NCBI GenBank assembly: GCA_003565095.1
Contig: PXDI01000313.1
Coordinates: 1-18,048, forward strand
DNA from: PVC group bacterium
GTDB lineage: Bacteria > Verrucomicrobiota > Kiritimatiellia > UBA8416 > PXDI01
Direction: 5' to 3'
DNA: 18,048 nucleotides
Made by a program: the position numbers and the translations under genes
The notes under the pieces: generated by a model
Seen by the model: only the letters and a program-made list of their open reading frames with translations
Databases searched by the model: none
Told to the model about the DNA's origin: nothing
Shown here: positions 1 to 8,379 of the stretch, piece after piece
How the letters are laid out: each line of letters begins with the position of its first letter
How positions within the stretch are numbered: position 1 is the stretch's first letter

Positions 1-1579
1 CGGTCTGCGTGTCAATATTGGCGGTGGCTTCATCCAGCACCAGCACCAGCTCCGGCTCCTGTGCCAGCGCCCGCGCCATTGCCAGCAACTGCTTCTCACC
101 CGCCGAAAGATTGCCGCCCTGCGCACCGGTTTTGGCATCATAGCCCTCCGGCAGCCGCGCGATAAACTCCGCCGCATTTACATGCCGCGCAGCCTGCTCA
201 ACAACCTCCCGGCTGATTTCCGGACGGTCCAGGCTGATATTTTCCGCGATGCTCGCCGAGAAGATGAAAGGATCCTGCAAAACCAGACCAACGCGTTGGC
301 GCAAATCTACCTTACGGAAGCGGCGTATATCATGTCCGCCAACGGTAATCCGACCCGAACTGACATCATAAAACCGGGTCAGCAGGCTGATCAGCGTGGT
401 TTTTCCCGCCCCCGTGGCACCCACCACCGCCAGCGACTCACCATGCCGGACTTTCAACGAAAAATCACGCAACACCGGTTCCCCGGGATTATATTCAAAC
501 GTCACGTTCTCAAAACAGATATCACCTTGCAGCAATTCCGGCGGCAGCGGGGTTTCGGGATCAGGAATCCGGTCGGGCATGTCGAACAGCTCAAAAATGC
601 GCTCCGCGGCGGCCATTGCCTGCTGATACGCCACCGCCTTGTCCGACAAATCCCCCAGCGGCCAAAAGAAATTACGCACATAAGCCAGAAACGCCACCAG
701 CATGCCAACGGTCAAACCGTCCCCGCCGGCGAGCACAATCCAGCCCCCGGCCCCCACCAGCAGCACAACCGCACCGTTCTGGCCAATTTCAATTAACGGA
801 AAATAATGGCTGAACCAGCGTACTTCATCAAAATGCGACGAACGCAATGCGGTGTTCTTTCCGTCAAAACGCTCCCGCGCATGCTCTTCACGGTTGAAAA
901 GCTGTATCGTACTCATGCCGGCGAGCGATTCCTGCAAACAGGCATTCAAGTCCGACTGACATTTCCGGATGCCGCGATTAGCCTGCCGTAACCGGCGGTT
1001 CACATACTCCAGCCCAAAAATCAGCCCCGGCAGCAACAGCGCGGTAATGCCCGCCAGACGCGGATTCAGATAAACCATATAACCGGCAATCCCCAGCAGC
1101 ATGAAAATATCCGCGGTAAGCCCCACCACACCATTTGTCACGAACCGCTGGACCGCCTCAACATCCGAAGTCACCCGCGTCATGGTTTTGCCGACCGGGG
1201 TATGGTCAAAATAAGACTGATCCAGTCCCAGCACACACGCAAACACATCGCGGCGCAAATCGCGCACAATCGACTGCCCGATCCACGCCGTCAGCAGTCC
1301 CTGCACCAGCCGCAGCAGAAACCCTGCCGCGGAAAGCCCCAGATATATCCCGCCCATCCAAACCAACCCGTTAAAACGCGCGCGCATATCAATTCCGCGA
1401 CCATCAACCAGATAATTATCAATCGCCCGCTGCAACAGCATCGGCAGAGCGTTCACAATCAGGGTGGTGCTCAGAATCAGCACAAACGAAACCAGCATCA
1501 TCCAGGCATACGGGCGCGCATACACCAGCAGCCGCAAAGCATTCGCCCTGTTGAAAGTGCTGTTGGTATTGCCGTTCAT
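1..1579 (-). CDS. ABC exporter half-transporter, MdlB/BmrD-like (C-terminus cut by window edge)
   Basis: Fused membrane and ATPase half of an ABC exporter; 526 residues are visible and the last part lies outside the window. The N-terminal half (about residues 20-310) has several hydrophobic membrane helices. The ATPase half has Walker A GATGAGKT at 387-394, a signature loop LSAGEKQ at 491-497 in place of LSGGQ, and Walker B with catalytic Glu (LVLDE, E517). The start ATG overlaps the stop of the upstream exporter gene by four bases (ATGA), so the two are translated together. The canonical Glu here and the Asp in the partner match the asymmetric heterodimers E. coli MdlAB, B. subtilis BmrCD and Thermotoga TM287/288; this one corresponds to MdlB/TM288. 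Drug or lipid efflux at the inner membrane is inferred from family; the substrate cannot be read from sequence. Confidence 0.93.
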   Translation of the reverse strand, partial: MNGNTNSTFNRANALRLLVYARPYAWMMLVSFVLILSTTLIVNALPMLLQRAIDNYLVDGRGIDMRARFNGLVWMGGIYLGLSAAGFLLRLVQGLLTAWIGQSIVRDLRRDVFACVLGLDQSYFDHTPVGKTMTRVTSDVEAVQRFVTNGVVGLTADIFMLLGIAGYMVYLNPRLAGITALLLPGLIFGLEYVNRRLRQANRGIRKCQSDLNACLQESLAGMSTIQLFNREEHARERFDGKNTALRSSHFDEVRWFSHYFPLIEIGQNGAVVLLVGAGGWIVLAGGDGLTVGMLVAFLAYVRNFFWPLGDLSDKAVAYQQAMAAAERIFELFDMPDRIPDPETPLPPELLQGDICFENVTFEYNPGEPVLRDFSLKVRHGESLAVVGATGAGKTTLISLLTRFYDVSSGRITVGGHDIRRFRKVDLRQRVGLVLQDPFIFSASIAENISLDRPEISREVVEQAARHVNAAEFIARLPEGYDAKTGAQGGNLSAGEKQLLAMARALAQEPELVLVLDEATANIDTQT

Positions 1580-3345
1580 GACAGCCGCCCCTCCCGCGCA
1601 TCTGCCGGCACAGCGCCGGCCTCCAACTGCTGCAAACGGTAAGTCTCTGCATAGTAGCCGCCGACTGCCAGCAGTTCCGCATGCGTCCCCTGCTCCGTTA
1701 TGCGACCGTTGGAAAGCACCACAATCTGATCCGCCCGGTAAAGCGCCGCCAGCCGGTGACTCACCAGCAATGTGGTGCGCCCGCTGGTAAAGCTTTCAAG
1801 CTGTCCGATAATCGATGCCTCGGTATGCGTATCAACCGCGGCCAGGGCGTCATCCAGAACCAGAATAGCCGCCTGCCGCGCCACCGCCCGGCCAAGTGCC
1901 GCGCGCTGACGCTGCCCGCCCGAAAGCGTTACACCGCGCTCTCCGATCATTGTGGCATAACCCTTGGGAAAAACTTTAATCTCATCCTCAAGACAGGCAA
2001 TCCGCGCCGCCGCCGCTATCTGCTCATCACTGGCGTCATCCACCCCGAATGCCAGATTATGTGCCAGCGTATCGGAAAAAAGAATCGGCTGCTGCGGCAC
2101 AAAGCCGATATGCTGGCGCAATACAGCCAGCGGAATGCGCTCCAGCGGATGGCCGTCAATCAGCACCGCCCCCTCATCCGGCTCGCACAACCGTGCCACC
2201 AATGCGGTCAAAAGACTTTTACCCGCCCCGGTGGGACCGGTTATACCGACAGTCATCCCGGCCGGAATCTTCAAACTGATCCCGTCCAGCACCGTACGCC
2301 CGCCCAGCCGCAGCGAAACATTACGGAACTCAATGCCGCCCTGCAATGCGGTGATTGAAAAATCTGTTTTCTCCGTATCACGGATTTGCGGCACAGCGGA
2401 AAACAACGCCTGCACCCTCCCCCAGCTAATCCGCGCACGCTGCAGCATATTGCTGATCCACCCCAGCGACAATACCGGCCACTGCATAAAAAGCAGATAC
2501 TGGGTAACCAGCACCAGATCGCCCAGGGTGATTGCCTGATCCAGCACCAGCCGTCCGCCATATACCAGCGTAACAGTCATCTGCAAAGCAAACCAGAAAG
2601 CAAACAGCGGCCAGATCGGTTCACTCACCAGACTCAACCGCATTGAACAATTCCGCATTTCATCATTTTCACCCGCAAACATCCGGTTGCGCAACTGCTC
2701 AAGCGCAAACCCCTTAATGGTACGAATGCCGCTGAAAGTTTCCTCCACCACACTGCCCAGATGCGAAGTTTGCTCCTGCAGTTTCGCATGGCGGCGGCGG
2801 ATCACCCCCAGCAACAGTGAAAAAGAGAACAGCATGCAAAGCATCAATCCCAGCAGCACCGCCGCCAGCGCAACATGCATTCTGGACAACACCGAAAAAG
2901 CCAGCAGCAATGAAATCAGCGCGCGAGTGCCGTGCAGAATGCCATGCCCCAGCGCATCACGCACCAGCGCGATATCCGTGCTGCTGCGCGTCATCAGATC
3001 CCCGATCCGGTTCTGATTATAAAACGCCGCATCCTGCCGGCTGAGATGCTCGAACAGATCACGCCGGATGGTGTACTCCACCTTATGCCCGTTACGCAGC
3101 GGCAGGCGCCGCATCCAATAGCTGATCGCCGCTGCCGGCGGAATACAGGCGGCATAAAACGCCACCCATGCCAGCAATTCACGGCGTGTCAGATTCCCGA
3201 CGGTCAATTCATCGATCAGATGTCTGACAATAAAAGGCATGCCCAGTTGAATACAAACCGTCATCACCACCAGCACCGCGCCGACAACAAAGCCGCGGTA
3301 ATTCCGGCACAAAACACTGCTCAATTTATATTCAGTAATATTCAT
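1576..3345 (-). CDS. ABC exporter half-transporter, MdlA/BmrC-like
   Basis: Complete 589-residue half-transporter, close to the roughly 590 residues of E. coli MdlA. Hydrophobic segments near residues 18-40, 58-76, 138-180 and 245-290 form the exporter membrane domain. The ATPase half shows Walker A GPTGAGKS (370-377), Q-loop near 418, LSGGQRQ signature (474-480), Walker B ILVLDD (494-499) and switch His530. The residue after the Walker B Asp is Asp499 instead of the catalytic Glu, so the composite site formed by this Walker B and the partner's altered signature (LSAGEKQ) should hydrolyse ATP poorly, as in TM287/288. It is first in a two-gene operon and ends inside the start of the partner. 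The ATG at 3345 is followed by a normal family N-terminus, but no good ribosome site precedes it. Substrate unknown. Confidence 0.94.
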   Translation of the reverse strand: MNITEYKLSSVLCRNYRGFVVGAVLVVMTVCIQLGMPFIVRHLIDELTVGNLTRRELLAWVAFYAACIPPAAAISYWMRRLPLRNGHKVEYTIRRDLFEHLSRQDAAFYNQNRIGDLMTRSSTDIALVRDALGHGILHGTRALISLLLAFSVLSRMHVALAAVLLGLMLCMLFSFSLLLGVIRRRHAKLQEQTSHLGSVVEETFSGIRTIKGFALEQLRNRMFAGENDEMRNCSMRLSLVSEPIWPLFAFWFALQMTVTLVYGGRLVLDQAITLGDLVLVTQYLLFMQWPVLSLGWISNMLQRARISWGRVQALFSAVPQIRDTEKTDFSITALQGGIEFRNVSLRLGGRTVLDGISLKIPAGMTVGITGPTGAGKSLLTALVARLCEPDEGAVLIDGHPLERIPLAVLRQHIGFVPQQPILFSDTLAHNLAFGVDDASDEQIAAAARIACLEDEIKVFPKGYATMIGERGVTLSGGQRQRAALGRAVARQAAILVLDDALAAVDTHTEASIIGQLESFTSGRTTLLVSHRLAALYRADQIVVLSNGRITEQGTHAELLAVGGYYAETYRLQQLEAGAVPADAREGRLS

Positions 3346-3853
3346 AACAGAAGCGAATGCCTGAAAAGATTATCACCCTACTACACCCCCGCTTCCCTCG
3401 ACAAGCGCATTGTGGCGGAATTTAGTCGTTTAGGGTCTAGGAGTTATCCCCCTAATCATTTACCCTAATCTCCCCGGCGCAGCAGCCCACCGCCATTCAT
3501 CCTCAATGCCGTCGATTCGAGTGTACGAGTAAGTGTAAAAGTAAGTAAACAAACAATGCTCCCCACACACGTACTCGTACACCTTCTCTTGCACACATAT
3601 CTCTCTATCTTCACCCGCCTCCCTTGCTCGGTTACCCTTAATCGACCTGCTTTCACCGATCTTGGCGAATCGTCGGTTCTGGTGTGCACAAGAGGTCAGA
3701 TCCACCCACAGATTCTGCGGAAAACCCCCAACAATCAACTGTCCGGATTTGAGCTGCCGCCGACACCGCAGATAAATTTTCTGGTCATGTCACGGGCCTG
3801 TATATATTGTCTTTGCATGTTTGTATAAACTCTTGAACGAAAGAAACTGCCGT
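3346..3853. other. Gene-free stretch between divergent exporter and MscS operons
   Basis: 508 bases with no convincing gene. Reading frames here have low-complexity, Arg/Cys/Thr-rich translations and no ribosome sites. The left part (about 3430-3475) has short TAGGG/CCCTA motifs. The middle holds an inverted repeat (3521-3582), followed by a pyrimidine-rich tract (about 3583-3640). A 12-base string, CCTTGCTCGGTT at 3622-3633, recurs at 8338-8349 in another intergenic repeat. Promoters for the two divergent operons should lie at the edges. I see TATA-like strings near 3801-3808 and 3824-3829 before the channel gene, but no matching -35 box. Confidence 0.7.
3521..3582. repeat. Inverted repeat (16-base arms) in intergenic region
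   Basis: Left arm GTGTACGAGTAAGTGT (3521-3536) pairs with right arm ACACGTACTCGTACAC (3567-3582) at 15 of 16 positions, around a 30-base loop. The arms are GT/CA rich. There is no T-tract typical of an intrinsic terminator, and no gene ends towards it. It is best read as an intergenic hairpin repeat; function unknown. Confidence 0.75.
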
Positions 3854-4774
3854 ATGCAAAATATTCTCAAAGCGGTACACGATCTGTGGCATTTGCCGAT
3901 TTACAGCAGCGCCGGGCAGGAAGTACGCCTGCATCAGTTGCTGCTGGCATTAATTATCTTTCTGGCCGGTATCTCGGCATCGCGCCGGCTTTGCGAACTT
4001 CTGGTCAAAAAAGCAAAAACCCGCCTCGGCTTGCAGGAAAGCACCGCCCAGATGGTCAGGCGCGGCCTTTTTTATTTTATGATGACGATTGTGGCACTGG
4101 TGGCTTTACCTATGGCCGGCATTCCAATCACAATTTTCACTGTGCTGGGCGGCGCACTGGCCATCGGTGTGGGTTTCGGTGCGCAAAACCTTTTCAATAA
4201 TCTTATCTCCGGTGTAATTCTGCTGGTAGAGCACCCCATCCGGATCGGCGATATTGTTGAAGTTGGCAGCGAAACCGGCCGTGTCGAGGAAGTCGGCAAC
4301 CGCTGCGTACGCCTGCGCCGCTCTGATGGTGCAGACCTGCTGCTGCCGAACAGCCATTTTCTCGAACAGCGGCTGGTAAACTGGACTCTGTTTGACAAGA
4401 ATATCCGCGGAAAGATCGTGGTCGGCGTCGCCTACGGATCGCCCACCATAAAAGTACACGAACTTCTGATGCAGGCGGCAGATGAACACAAGCGCGTGCA
4501 CAAAGAACCGCCACCGATTGTATTGTTTGCCGACTTTGGTGACGATTCCCTGGTCTTTCAGCTTTATTTTTGGTGCCATATCAACCGCCCGATGGATCTG
4601 CGTATGATTGAAAGTGATCTGCGCTTCAAAATTGATGAACTGTTTAATCAAAACGATATCGTGATTGCCTACCCGCAGCGCGATGTGCATCTTGATACCA
4701 CCCGGCCCATTCAGATTGCATGGCCGGATGAACCCAAACGGTTTGCAACACACAAAAACAAGGAGCCGCAATAA
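3854..4774 (+). CDS. Small-conductance mechanosensitive channel (MscS family)
   Basis: Inner-membrane channel that opens under membrane tension and releases solutes during osmotic downshock. From the ATG at 3854 it is 306 residues, close to E. coli MscS. Three membrane helices lie at about 27-45, 70-90 and 94-125; the last is the Gly/Ala-rich pore helix (ALAIGVGFGAQNLFNN from 101) running into the beta domain (RIGDIVEVG, 130-138). The C-terminal cage domain ends with the family motif YPQRDVHL. A longer frame from a TTG at 3821 adds 11 residues that look unlike family N-termini, so I prefer the ATG, although its ribosome site is poor. The stop overlaps the next ATG by one base (TAATG), giving an operon with the fucosidase. 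Family assignment is firm; ion or solute preference is not. Confidence 0.93.
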   Translation: MQNILKAVHDLWHLPIYSSAGQEVRLHQLLLALIIFLAGISASRRLCELLVKKAKTRLGLQESTAQMVRRGLFYFMMTIVALVALPMAGIPITIFTVLGGALAIGVGFGAQNLFNNLISGVILLVEHPIRIGDIVEVGSETGRVEEVGNRCVRLRRSDGADLLLPNSHFLEQRLVNWTLFDKNIRGKIVVGVAYGSPTIKVHELLMQAADEHKRVHKEPPPIVLFADFGDDSLVFQLYFWCHINRPMDLRMIESDLRFKIDELFNQNDIVIAYPQRDVHLDTTRPIQIAWPDEPKRFATHKNKEPQ

Positions 4775-5844
4775 TGTATGACCCCTACCAGGCGCAAGTC
4801 GCGTTAGACCGTGTTTTGCGCGGCGAAGCCAAGGCAGTGATCGAACCGGATGACAGCACGCTGCGCTGGCTGAAGCTCGGCGCCGGAATGATGGTGCATT
4901 TCGGAATCAACACTTTTTACGACCGCGAATGGTCTGACGGGACTTTGGATATCAACGCTTTCAATCCGGTTGAATATGATCCCGAACAGTGGGTTTGTGC
5001 CGCAAAAGCCGGCGGGCTGAAATATCTCCTTTTTGTGACCAAGCATCACGACGGCTTTTGCAACTGGCACACACAGTGGACCGATTGCCACTGCGGCAAT
5101 ACGCCTTTCAAACGGGATATTCTGGCAGAACTGGCAGAAGCCTGCTCAAAACACGGCATCAAACTGGCTTACTACTATTCGTTGTGGGACCGCTATGAAC
5201 CGTCGTTCGAACACGACCGCGGCTATGCCATGTTTATGAAGCGGCAGTTGACCGAGCTGCTGGTGAATTACGGAGAGATTGCCGAAATCTGGTTCGACGG
5301 CGGCTGGAAAAAGGGTGGAACTCATTACCAGGACCCGGAACGCTGGCACTGGCGCGAGATATATGAGCATATAAAAGCAATCCAGCCGCATTGTATGGTT
5401 GGCAACAACGGCACATCCGGGCGTTCCGGAGAGATTGTGATGTGGCCGTGCGATTTCCGCATCGGCGAAAAGAAACTGCCTCCGGAAAATGACAAGCAGA
5501 TCCGCTACTGCGGCGGACTGGGCAACTGGCTGCCGTTTGAGGCGGTCTTCACGCTTTCCGCCGGCGGTGACGGCAAGCCGCCTTTCGGCAGCGGAAAGTG
5601 GTTCTGGCATCCCACCGATGTAACAACCGTTTCTCCTGAATCGCTGGTTGAGAAAGCGGTTGTCTGCCGCGAGCGCGGGGCGAACATTCTCATCAATGCC
5701 GGGCCGACCGACAAAGGGCTTTTACGTGATGTGGATGTACAATGCCTTGAACAGTTCGGAAAACTGAACAAGCCAGCGACTTCAGATAAACCGGCAGCTG
5801 AAAAAGCAAACCCGACCGACCCCGACGCCGCTATAACCGCATAA
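4774..5844 (+). CDS. Alpha-L-fucosidase, GH29 family
   Basis: 356-residue glycoside hydrolase that removes L-fucose from oligosaccharides by a retaining mechanism. The TIM-barrel shows the GH29 landmarks: HFGINTFYDREW near 42-53, KHHDGF at 90-95 and EIWFDGGW at 171-178, where Asp175 is the expected nucleophile. The acid/base residue of GH29 is poorly conserved and I cannot assign it. There is no signal peptide and no C-terminal beta-sandwich or carbohydrate-binding module, so it is a catalytic domain only, probably cytoplasmic, acting on imported fucosylated oligosaccharides. AAGGAG precedes the start by 8 bases. It follows the MscS gene with a one-base overlap. The C-terminal 25 residues are Ala/Pro/Lys rich and probably disordered. 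The exact linkage preference is not readable. Confidence 0.92.
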   Translation: MYDPYQAQVALDRVLRGEAKAVIEPDDSTLRWLKLGAGMMVHFGINTFYDREWSDGTLDINAFNPVEYDPEQWVCAAKAGGLKYLLFVTKHHDGFCNWHTQWTDCHCGNTPFKRDILAELAEACSKHGIKLAYYYSLWDRYEPSFEHDRGYAMFMKRQLTELLVNYGEIAEIWFDGGWKKGGTHYQDPERWHWREIYEHIKAIQPHCMVGNNGTSGRSGEIVMWPCDFRIGEKKLPPENDKQIRYCGGLGNWLPFEAVFTLSAGGDGKPPFGSGKWFWHPTDVTTVSPESLVEKAVVCRERGANILINAGPTDKGLLRDVDVQCLEQFGKLNKPATSDKPAAEKANPTDPDAAITA

Positions 5845-5914
5845 AAAGGCATTCTACAAAGAGGCACTTGGGTTAGAGCGTTTCTCGAAAGTTTTGTCGT
5901 GATAGAACAGACAT

Positions 5915-6106
5915 TACCACGTCAGCTGACCTTGGTCGGCGGACGGAATAATTGGTCTTATCAAAGATTGAAAAAGAACGGGTTTGAGCCCGAATGGAGC
6001 AAATTAAGCTGATATCATTATTCTTGCTCAGAACGGGCTCATTGTTTGTTGTTTTCAATCCTTTTTCAAATCTTTCCGCTCGCCGACCCAAGGTCAGCGA
6101 GCGGTA
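5915..6106. repeat. Long nested inverted repeat at the 3' end of aroB
   Basis: About 190 bases fold as one long interrupted hairpin. Outer arms are GCTGACCTTGGTCGGCG (5925-5941) and its complement with one extra base (6081-6098), with weaker pairing out to TACC/GGTA (5915/6106). Middle arms are 5963-5976 and 6061-6075. The inner stem pairs TGAGCCCG (5985-5992) with CGGGCTCA (6034-6041) and GAGCAA (5997-6002) with TTGCTC (6024-6029). It lies between convergent genes and covers the last codons of aroB. I found no flanking target duplication, so mobility is unproven; it could also act as a bidirectional terminator. Confidence 0.75.
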
Positions 6107-7184
6107 TCAGCATTAGCGCTTTCTGCAGTTCTGTTTCAGGGACGTCAACGCCGAAGACCACTTCCCCGATGGCGCGTGCCAGGACAAACCGCGGCAGGGC
6201 GTTAACAGATTTCTTGTCGGAACTCATCACCTTGCGCAGCATCGCCCAGTCTTCCGCCAGATCATCCGGCACCCCCACCGGTAAGCCGGCCCGCCGCAGC
6301 AAGTCAATTATCCGCCCGCATTCATCGGCGGATAGTCCCTTGACGTTTTGAGACAAGTGTGCGGCATACGCCATACCGATTGCCACCGCCTCACCATGCA
6401 GCAGTTCTCCGTAACCGGAAACTTTTTCCAGCGCATGCCCCAATGTGTGCCCGAAATTCAAAATCGCCCGCACGCCCGCTTCACGCTCATCAAGCCCGAC
6501 CACTTCAGCCTTGATTTCGCAACAGCGCGCCACAACCTTTTCCAGCACCTCCGCATCACGGGACAAAAGTTTATCAATGTTTTCTTCAAGATAATCGAAA
6601 AAAACCGCATCCCAGATCACCCCGTACTTAATCACTTCGGCGATGCCGGAAACATATTCCCGTTCAGGAAGAGTTGCCATTGTCGCCAGATTTATCACAA
6701 CGGCGGACGGCTGATGAAATGCGCCGACAAGATTCTTGCCCTGCGGCAGATTGACGGCGGTTTTGCCTCCAACCGAACTATCCACCATTGCCAGCAGACT
6801 GGTCGGAACCTGCAAAAGCTTTACTCCCCGCATATAAGTGGCGGCCAGAAATCCGGCCAGATCCCCGACCACCCCACCGCCGAGAGCAACCACCAATGAC
6901 GAACGATCCAACCCCGCCTCCAACGCGCGCCCGTAAAGCCATTCAAGTTTTGCTAAATCCTTTGACTCTTCCCCCGCCGGCACCACGGCGCGCGCAGTTA
7001 ACGCACCGGCCGCCTCAAGCAACCGCTCAAACGCTTCACCATATAAACCGTCAACATTATCATCCGAAACAATCAAACAACGCCGGCCGTCCACCGCTAT
7101 ACCCGGCTCAGTAAAATCAGGACCGGATTGAATAATGATATCATAACCGCGTTCGGCAAGCTTCACATGTACTTTTCCCGCCAT
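6066..7184 (-). CDS. aroB: 3-dehydroquinate synthase
   Basis: Second step of the shikimate pathway: converts DAHP to 3-dehydroquinate using NAD+ and a divalent metal, in the cytoplasm. The 372 residues match family length. The nucleotide-binding Gly-rich motif GGGVVGDLAGF is at 102-112, the PTSLLAMVDSSVGGKTAVN block at 127-145, and the metal ligands Glu183, His246 (NFGHTLGH) and His263 (LHGEAVAIGM) are all present. Ribosome site AGAGGA lies 8 bases before the ATG. It follows fmt with a 34-base gap on the same strand, so it is probably co-transcribed. At least residues 363-372 and the stop codon are encoded inside an inverted repeat, so the C-terminal tail is likely not ancestral. The catalytic core is intact and the enzyme should be functional. 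Confidence 0.97.
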   Translation of the reverse strand: MAGKVHVKLAERGYDIIIQSGPDFTEPGIAVDGRRCLIVSDDNVDGLYGEAFERLLEAAGALTARAVVPAGEESKDLAKLEWLYGRALEAGLDRSSLVVALGGGVVGDLAGFLAATYMRGVKLLQVPTSLLAMVDSSVGGKTAVNLPQGKNLVGAFHQPSAVVINLATMATLPEREYVSGIAEVIKYGVIWDAVFFDYLEENIDKLLSRDAEVLEKVVARCCEIKAEVVGLDEREAGVRAILNFGHTLGHALEKVSGYGELLHGEAVAIGMAYAAHLSQNVKGLSADECGRIIDLLRRAGLPVGVPDDLAEDWAMLRKVMSSDKKSVNALPRFVLARAIGEVVFGVDVPETELQKALMLIPLADLGSASGKI

Positions 7185-7218
7185 TTCAGCATTCCTCTCA
7201 AAAACGGTTTACTCGCTT

Positions 7219-8163
7219 CTATCCCAGCATAGCGCCGCGTGACAAAGGATGCCCCCGCAAAAACGCTCCGCCTTCCATGATTTTTCCGCCCGGCGGCTGC
7301 ACCTCAAGCAGACGTAAAGCACCATTTCCGGTCGCCACCAGCGGCCCGTTTGCCCCGTCATCAATGACCTCGCCTGGCCGCCCTTGACCATCCTCAACCG
7401 CCGCCTTGAAAACTCTTATCAACTTACCGGTTCCAGACGGCACCTCGCAATGACAAACCGGCCACGGGTTCATTCCCCGCACACGATTACGCAACACTTC
7501 CGCAGACAGCGTCCAATCTATCCGCCCGTCCCGCTTACGCAGCTTGGGAGCCATGGAAGCAGCGGTGTGATCCTGTGGATATCGCTCCAGCTCACCATCT
7601 TTCAGCATGCTGAGCGTTTCAACCAGCAATTCCGCGCCCAGTACCGCCAGCCGGTCATGCAGCTCACCGGCGGTTTCGTCATTACCTACCGGCGTTTCGC
7701 GTTGCAGAATAATATCTCCGGTATCCATTCCTCGATCCATCTGCATGGTTGTAACGCCGGTAAGCTTATCACCGTTTATGACCGCCCGTTGGTAAGGGGC
7801 GGCACCGCGGTACTTCGGCAGCAGCGAGGCGTGCAGATTAATGCATCCGTGCGGCGCAAGCTGTAACAGCGGCTCACGGAATATCTGACCATACGCCACC
7901 ACCGCTATCACCTCCGGCTCAAAACCGCGGATCTGCTCCAGCGCCTGCGGATCGTTAATATTCTCCGGAGTCAACACCGGCAATTGTAATTTATTCTGAC
8001 ATTCAATCAGCGCTTTGACCGGACATGAATGCAGTTTCAGTTTACGGCCGCTTGGCCGGTCAGGCTGGGTGATTACCGCAACAACCTCAAGTTCACCGCA
8101 GTTGATCAACCGTAACAGCGAAGGACAGGCCAATCCGGCTGAGCCCGCAAAAACAATCCTCAT
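7219..8163 (-). CDS. fmt: Methionyl-tRNA formyltransferase
   Basis: Transfers a formyl group from 10-formyl-tetrahydrofolate to Met-tRNA(fMet) for translation initiation. 314 residues, normal for the family. The catalytic triad is visible as Asn109 and His111 in INLHASLLPKYRG and Asp147 in the MDRGMDTGD segment, with the same 36-residue His-Asp spacing as E. coli. The C-terminal tRNA-binding domain follows (about 210-314). An in-frame TTG at 8184 would add seven residues, but that stretch contains the strong ribosome site GGGAG (8171-8175 on the complement), 7 bases before the ATG at 8163, so I chose the ATG. The neighbour aroB follows 34 bases downstream. In many bacteria fmt sits beside def; no def is seen here. 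Confidence 0.96.
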   Translation of the reverse strand: MRIVFAGSAGLACPSLLRLINCGELEVVAVITQPDRPSGRKLKLHSCPVKALIECQNKLQLPVLTPENINDPQALEQIRGFEPEVIAVVAYGQIFREPLLQLAPHGCINLHASLLPKYRGAAPYQRAVINGDKLTGVTTMQMDRGMDTGDIILQRETPVGNDETAGELHDRLAVLGAELLVETLSMLKDGELERYPQDHTAASMAPKLRKRDGRIDWTLSAEVLRNRVRGMNPWPVCHCEVPSGTGKLIRVFKAAVEDGQGRPGEVIDDGANGPLVATGNGALRLLEVQPPGGKIMEGGAFLRGHPLSRGAMLG

Positions 8164-8170
8164 CGAACAT

Positions 8171-8175
8171 CTCCC
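8171..8175 (-). promoter_or_regulatory. Ribosome binding site deciding the fmt start
   Basis: GGGAG on the minus strand, 7 bases before ATG 8163. It falls inside the longer frame that would begin at TTG 8184, which argues for the shorter fmt protein. Confidence 0.7.
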
Positions 8176-8200
8176 ATGGCGCAAACCTTTCTATCAATAA

Positions 8201-8219
8201 CCCTGTAACGATTACGGGG
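8201..8219. terminator. Short hairpin between fumarase operon and fmt
   Basis: CCCTGTAA (8201-8208) pairs with TTACGGGG (8212-8219), eight pairs with one G-T wobble and a 3-base loop, next to a run of eight G (8216-8223). Read on the minus strand it lies after the fumarase beta gene and before fmt and is followed by TTATTGATAG, which is only weakly T-rich. It may be a weak terminator of the fumarase operon or a leader hairpin for fmt. Confidence 0.4.
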
Positions 8220-8231
8220 GGGGCCTGATAT

Positions 8232-8378
8232 CAACATCTAACAGCCAACAAGGAATATCCATACTCCAAGTTGAGAGGTGCTAACGCTCCTGCAAATCGT
8301 ATTCTCTTCCCTTCTCCATTGTCTATTTGTCCCTTTTCCTTGCTCGGTTGGGAATTCCTTGTTGGCTGTTGGATATTG
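8232..8378. repeat. Inverted repeat with 25-base arms downstream of fumarase beta
   Basis: Arms 8232-8256 and 8354-8378 are complementary at 23 of 25 positions (core AACAGCCAACAAGGAAT and complement), with a 97-base interior. The right arm ends two bases from the fumarase beta stop (8380). The interior carries CCTTGCTCGGTT (8338-8349), identical to 3622-3633 in the other intergenic repeat, and a similar pyrimidine-rich stretch before it. No coding frame in the interior looks real and no clear target duplication flanks the arms. Likely a dispersed palindromic repeat; could also help end transcription. Confidence 0.8.
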
Positions 8379-8379
8379 G

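Noticed and set aside
182..796. 204-residue open frame on the plus strand
   Set aside because: Antisense to the ABC ATPase domain, whose Walker and signature motifs are clear on the other strand.
3460..3738. 92- and 74-residue minus-strand frames in the intergenic stretch
   Set aside because: They run through the inverted repeat, start without ribosome sites and have low-complexity Thr/Cys/Arg translations.
3556..3828. 90-residue plus-strand frame before the MscS gene
   Set aside because: It crosses the right arm of the repeat and has no recognisable domain; its hydrophobic start is from the pyrimidine-rich tract.
8164..8184. Longer fmt start at TTG 8184
   Set aside because: The added seven codons contain the ribosome site for ATG 8163, and the family N-terminus (MRIVFAGS) begins at 8163.
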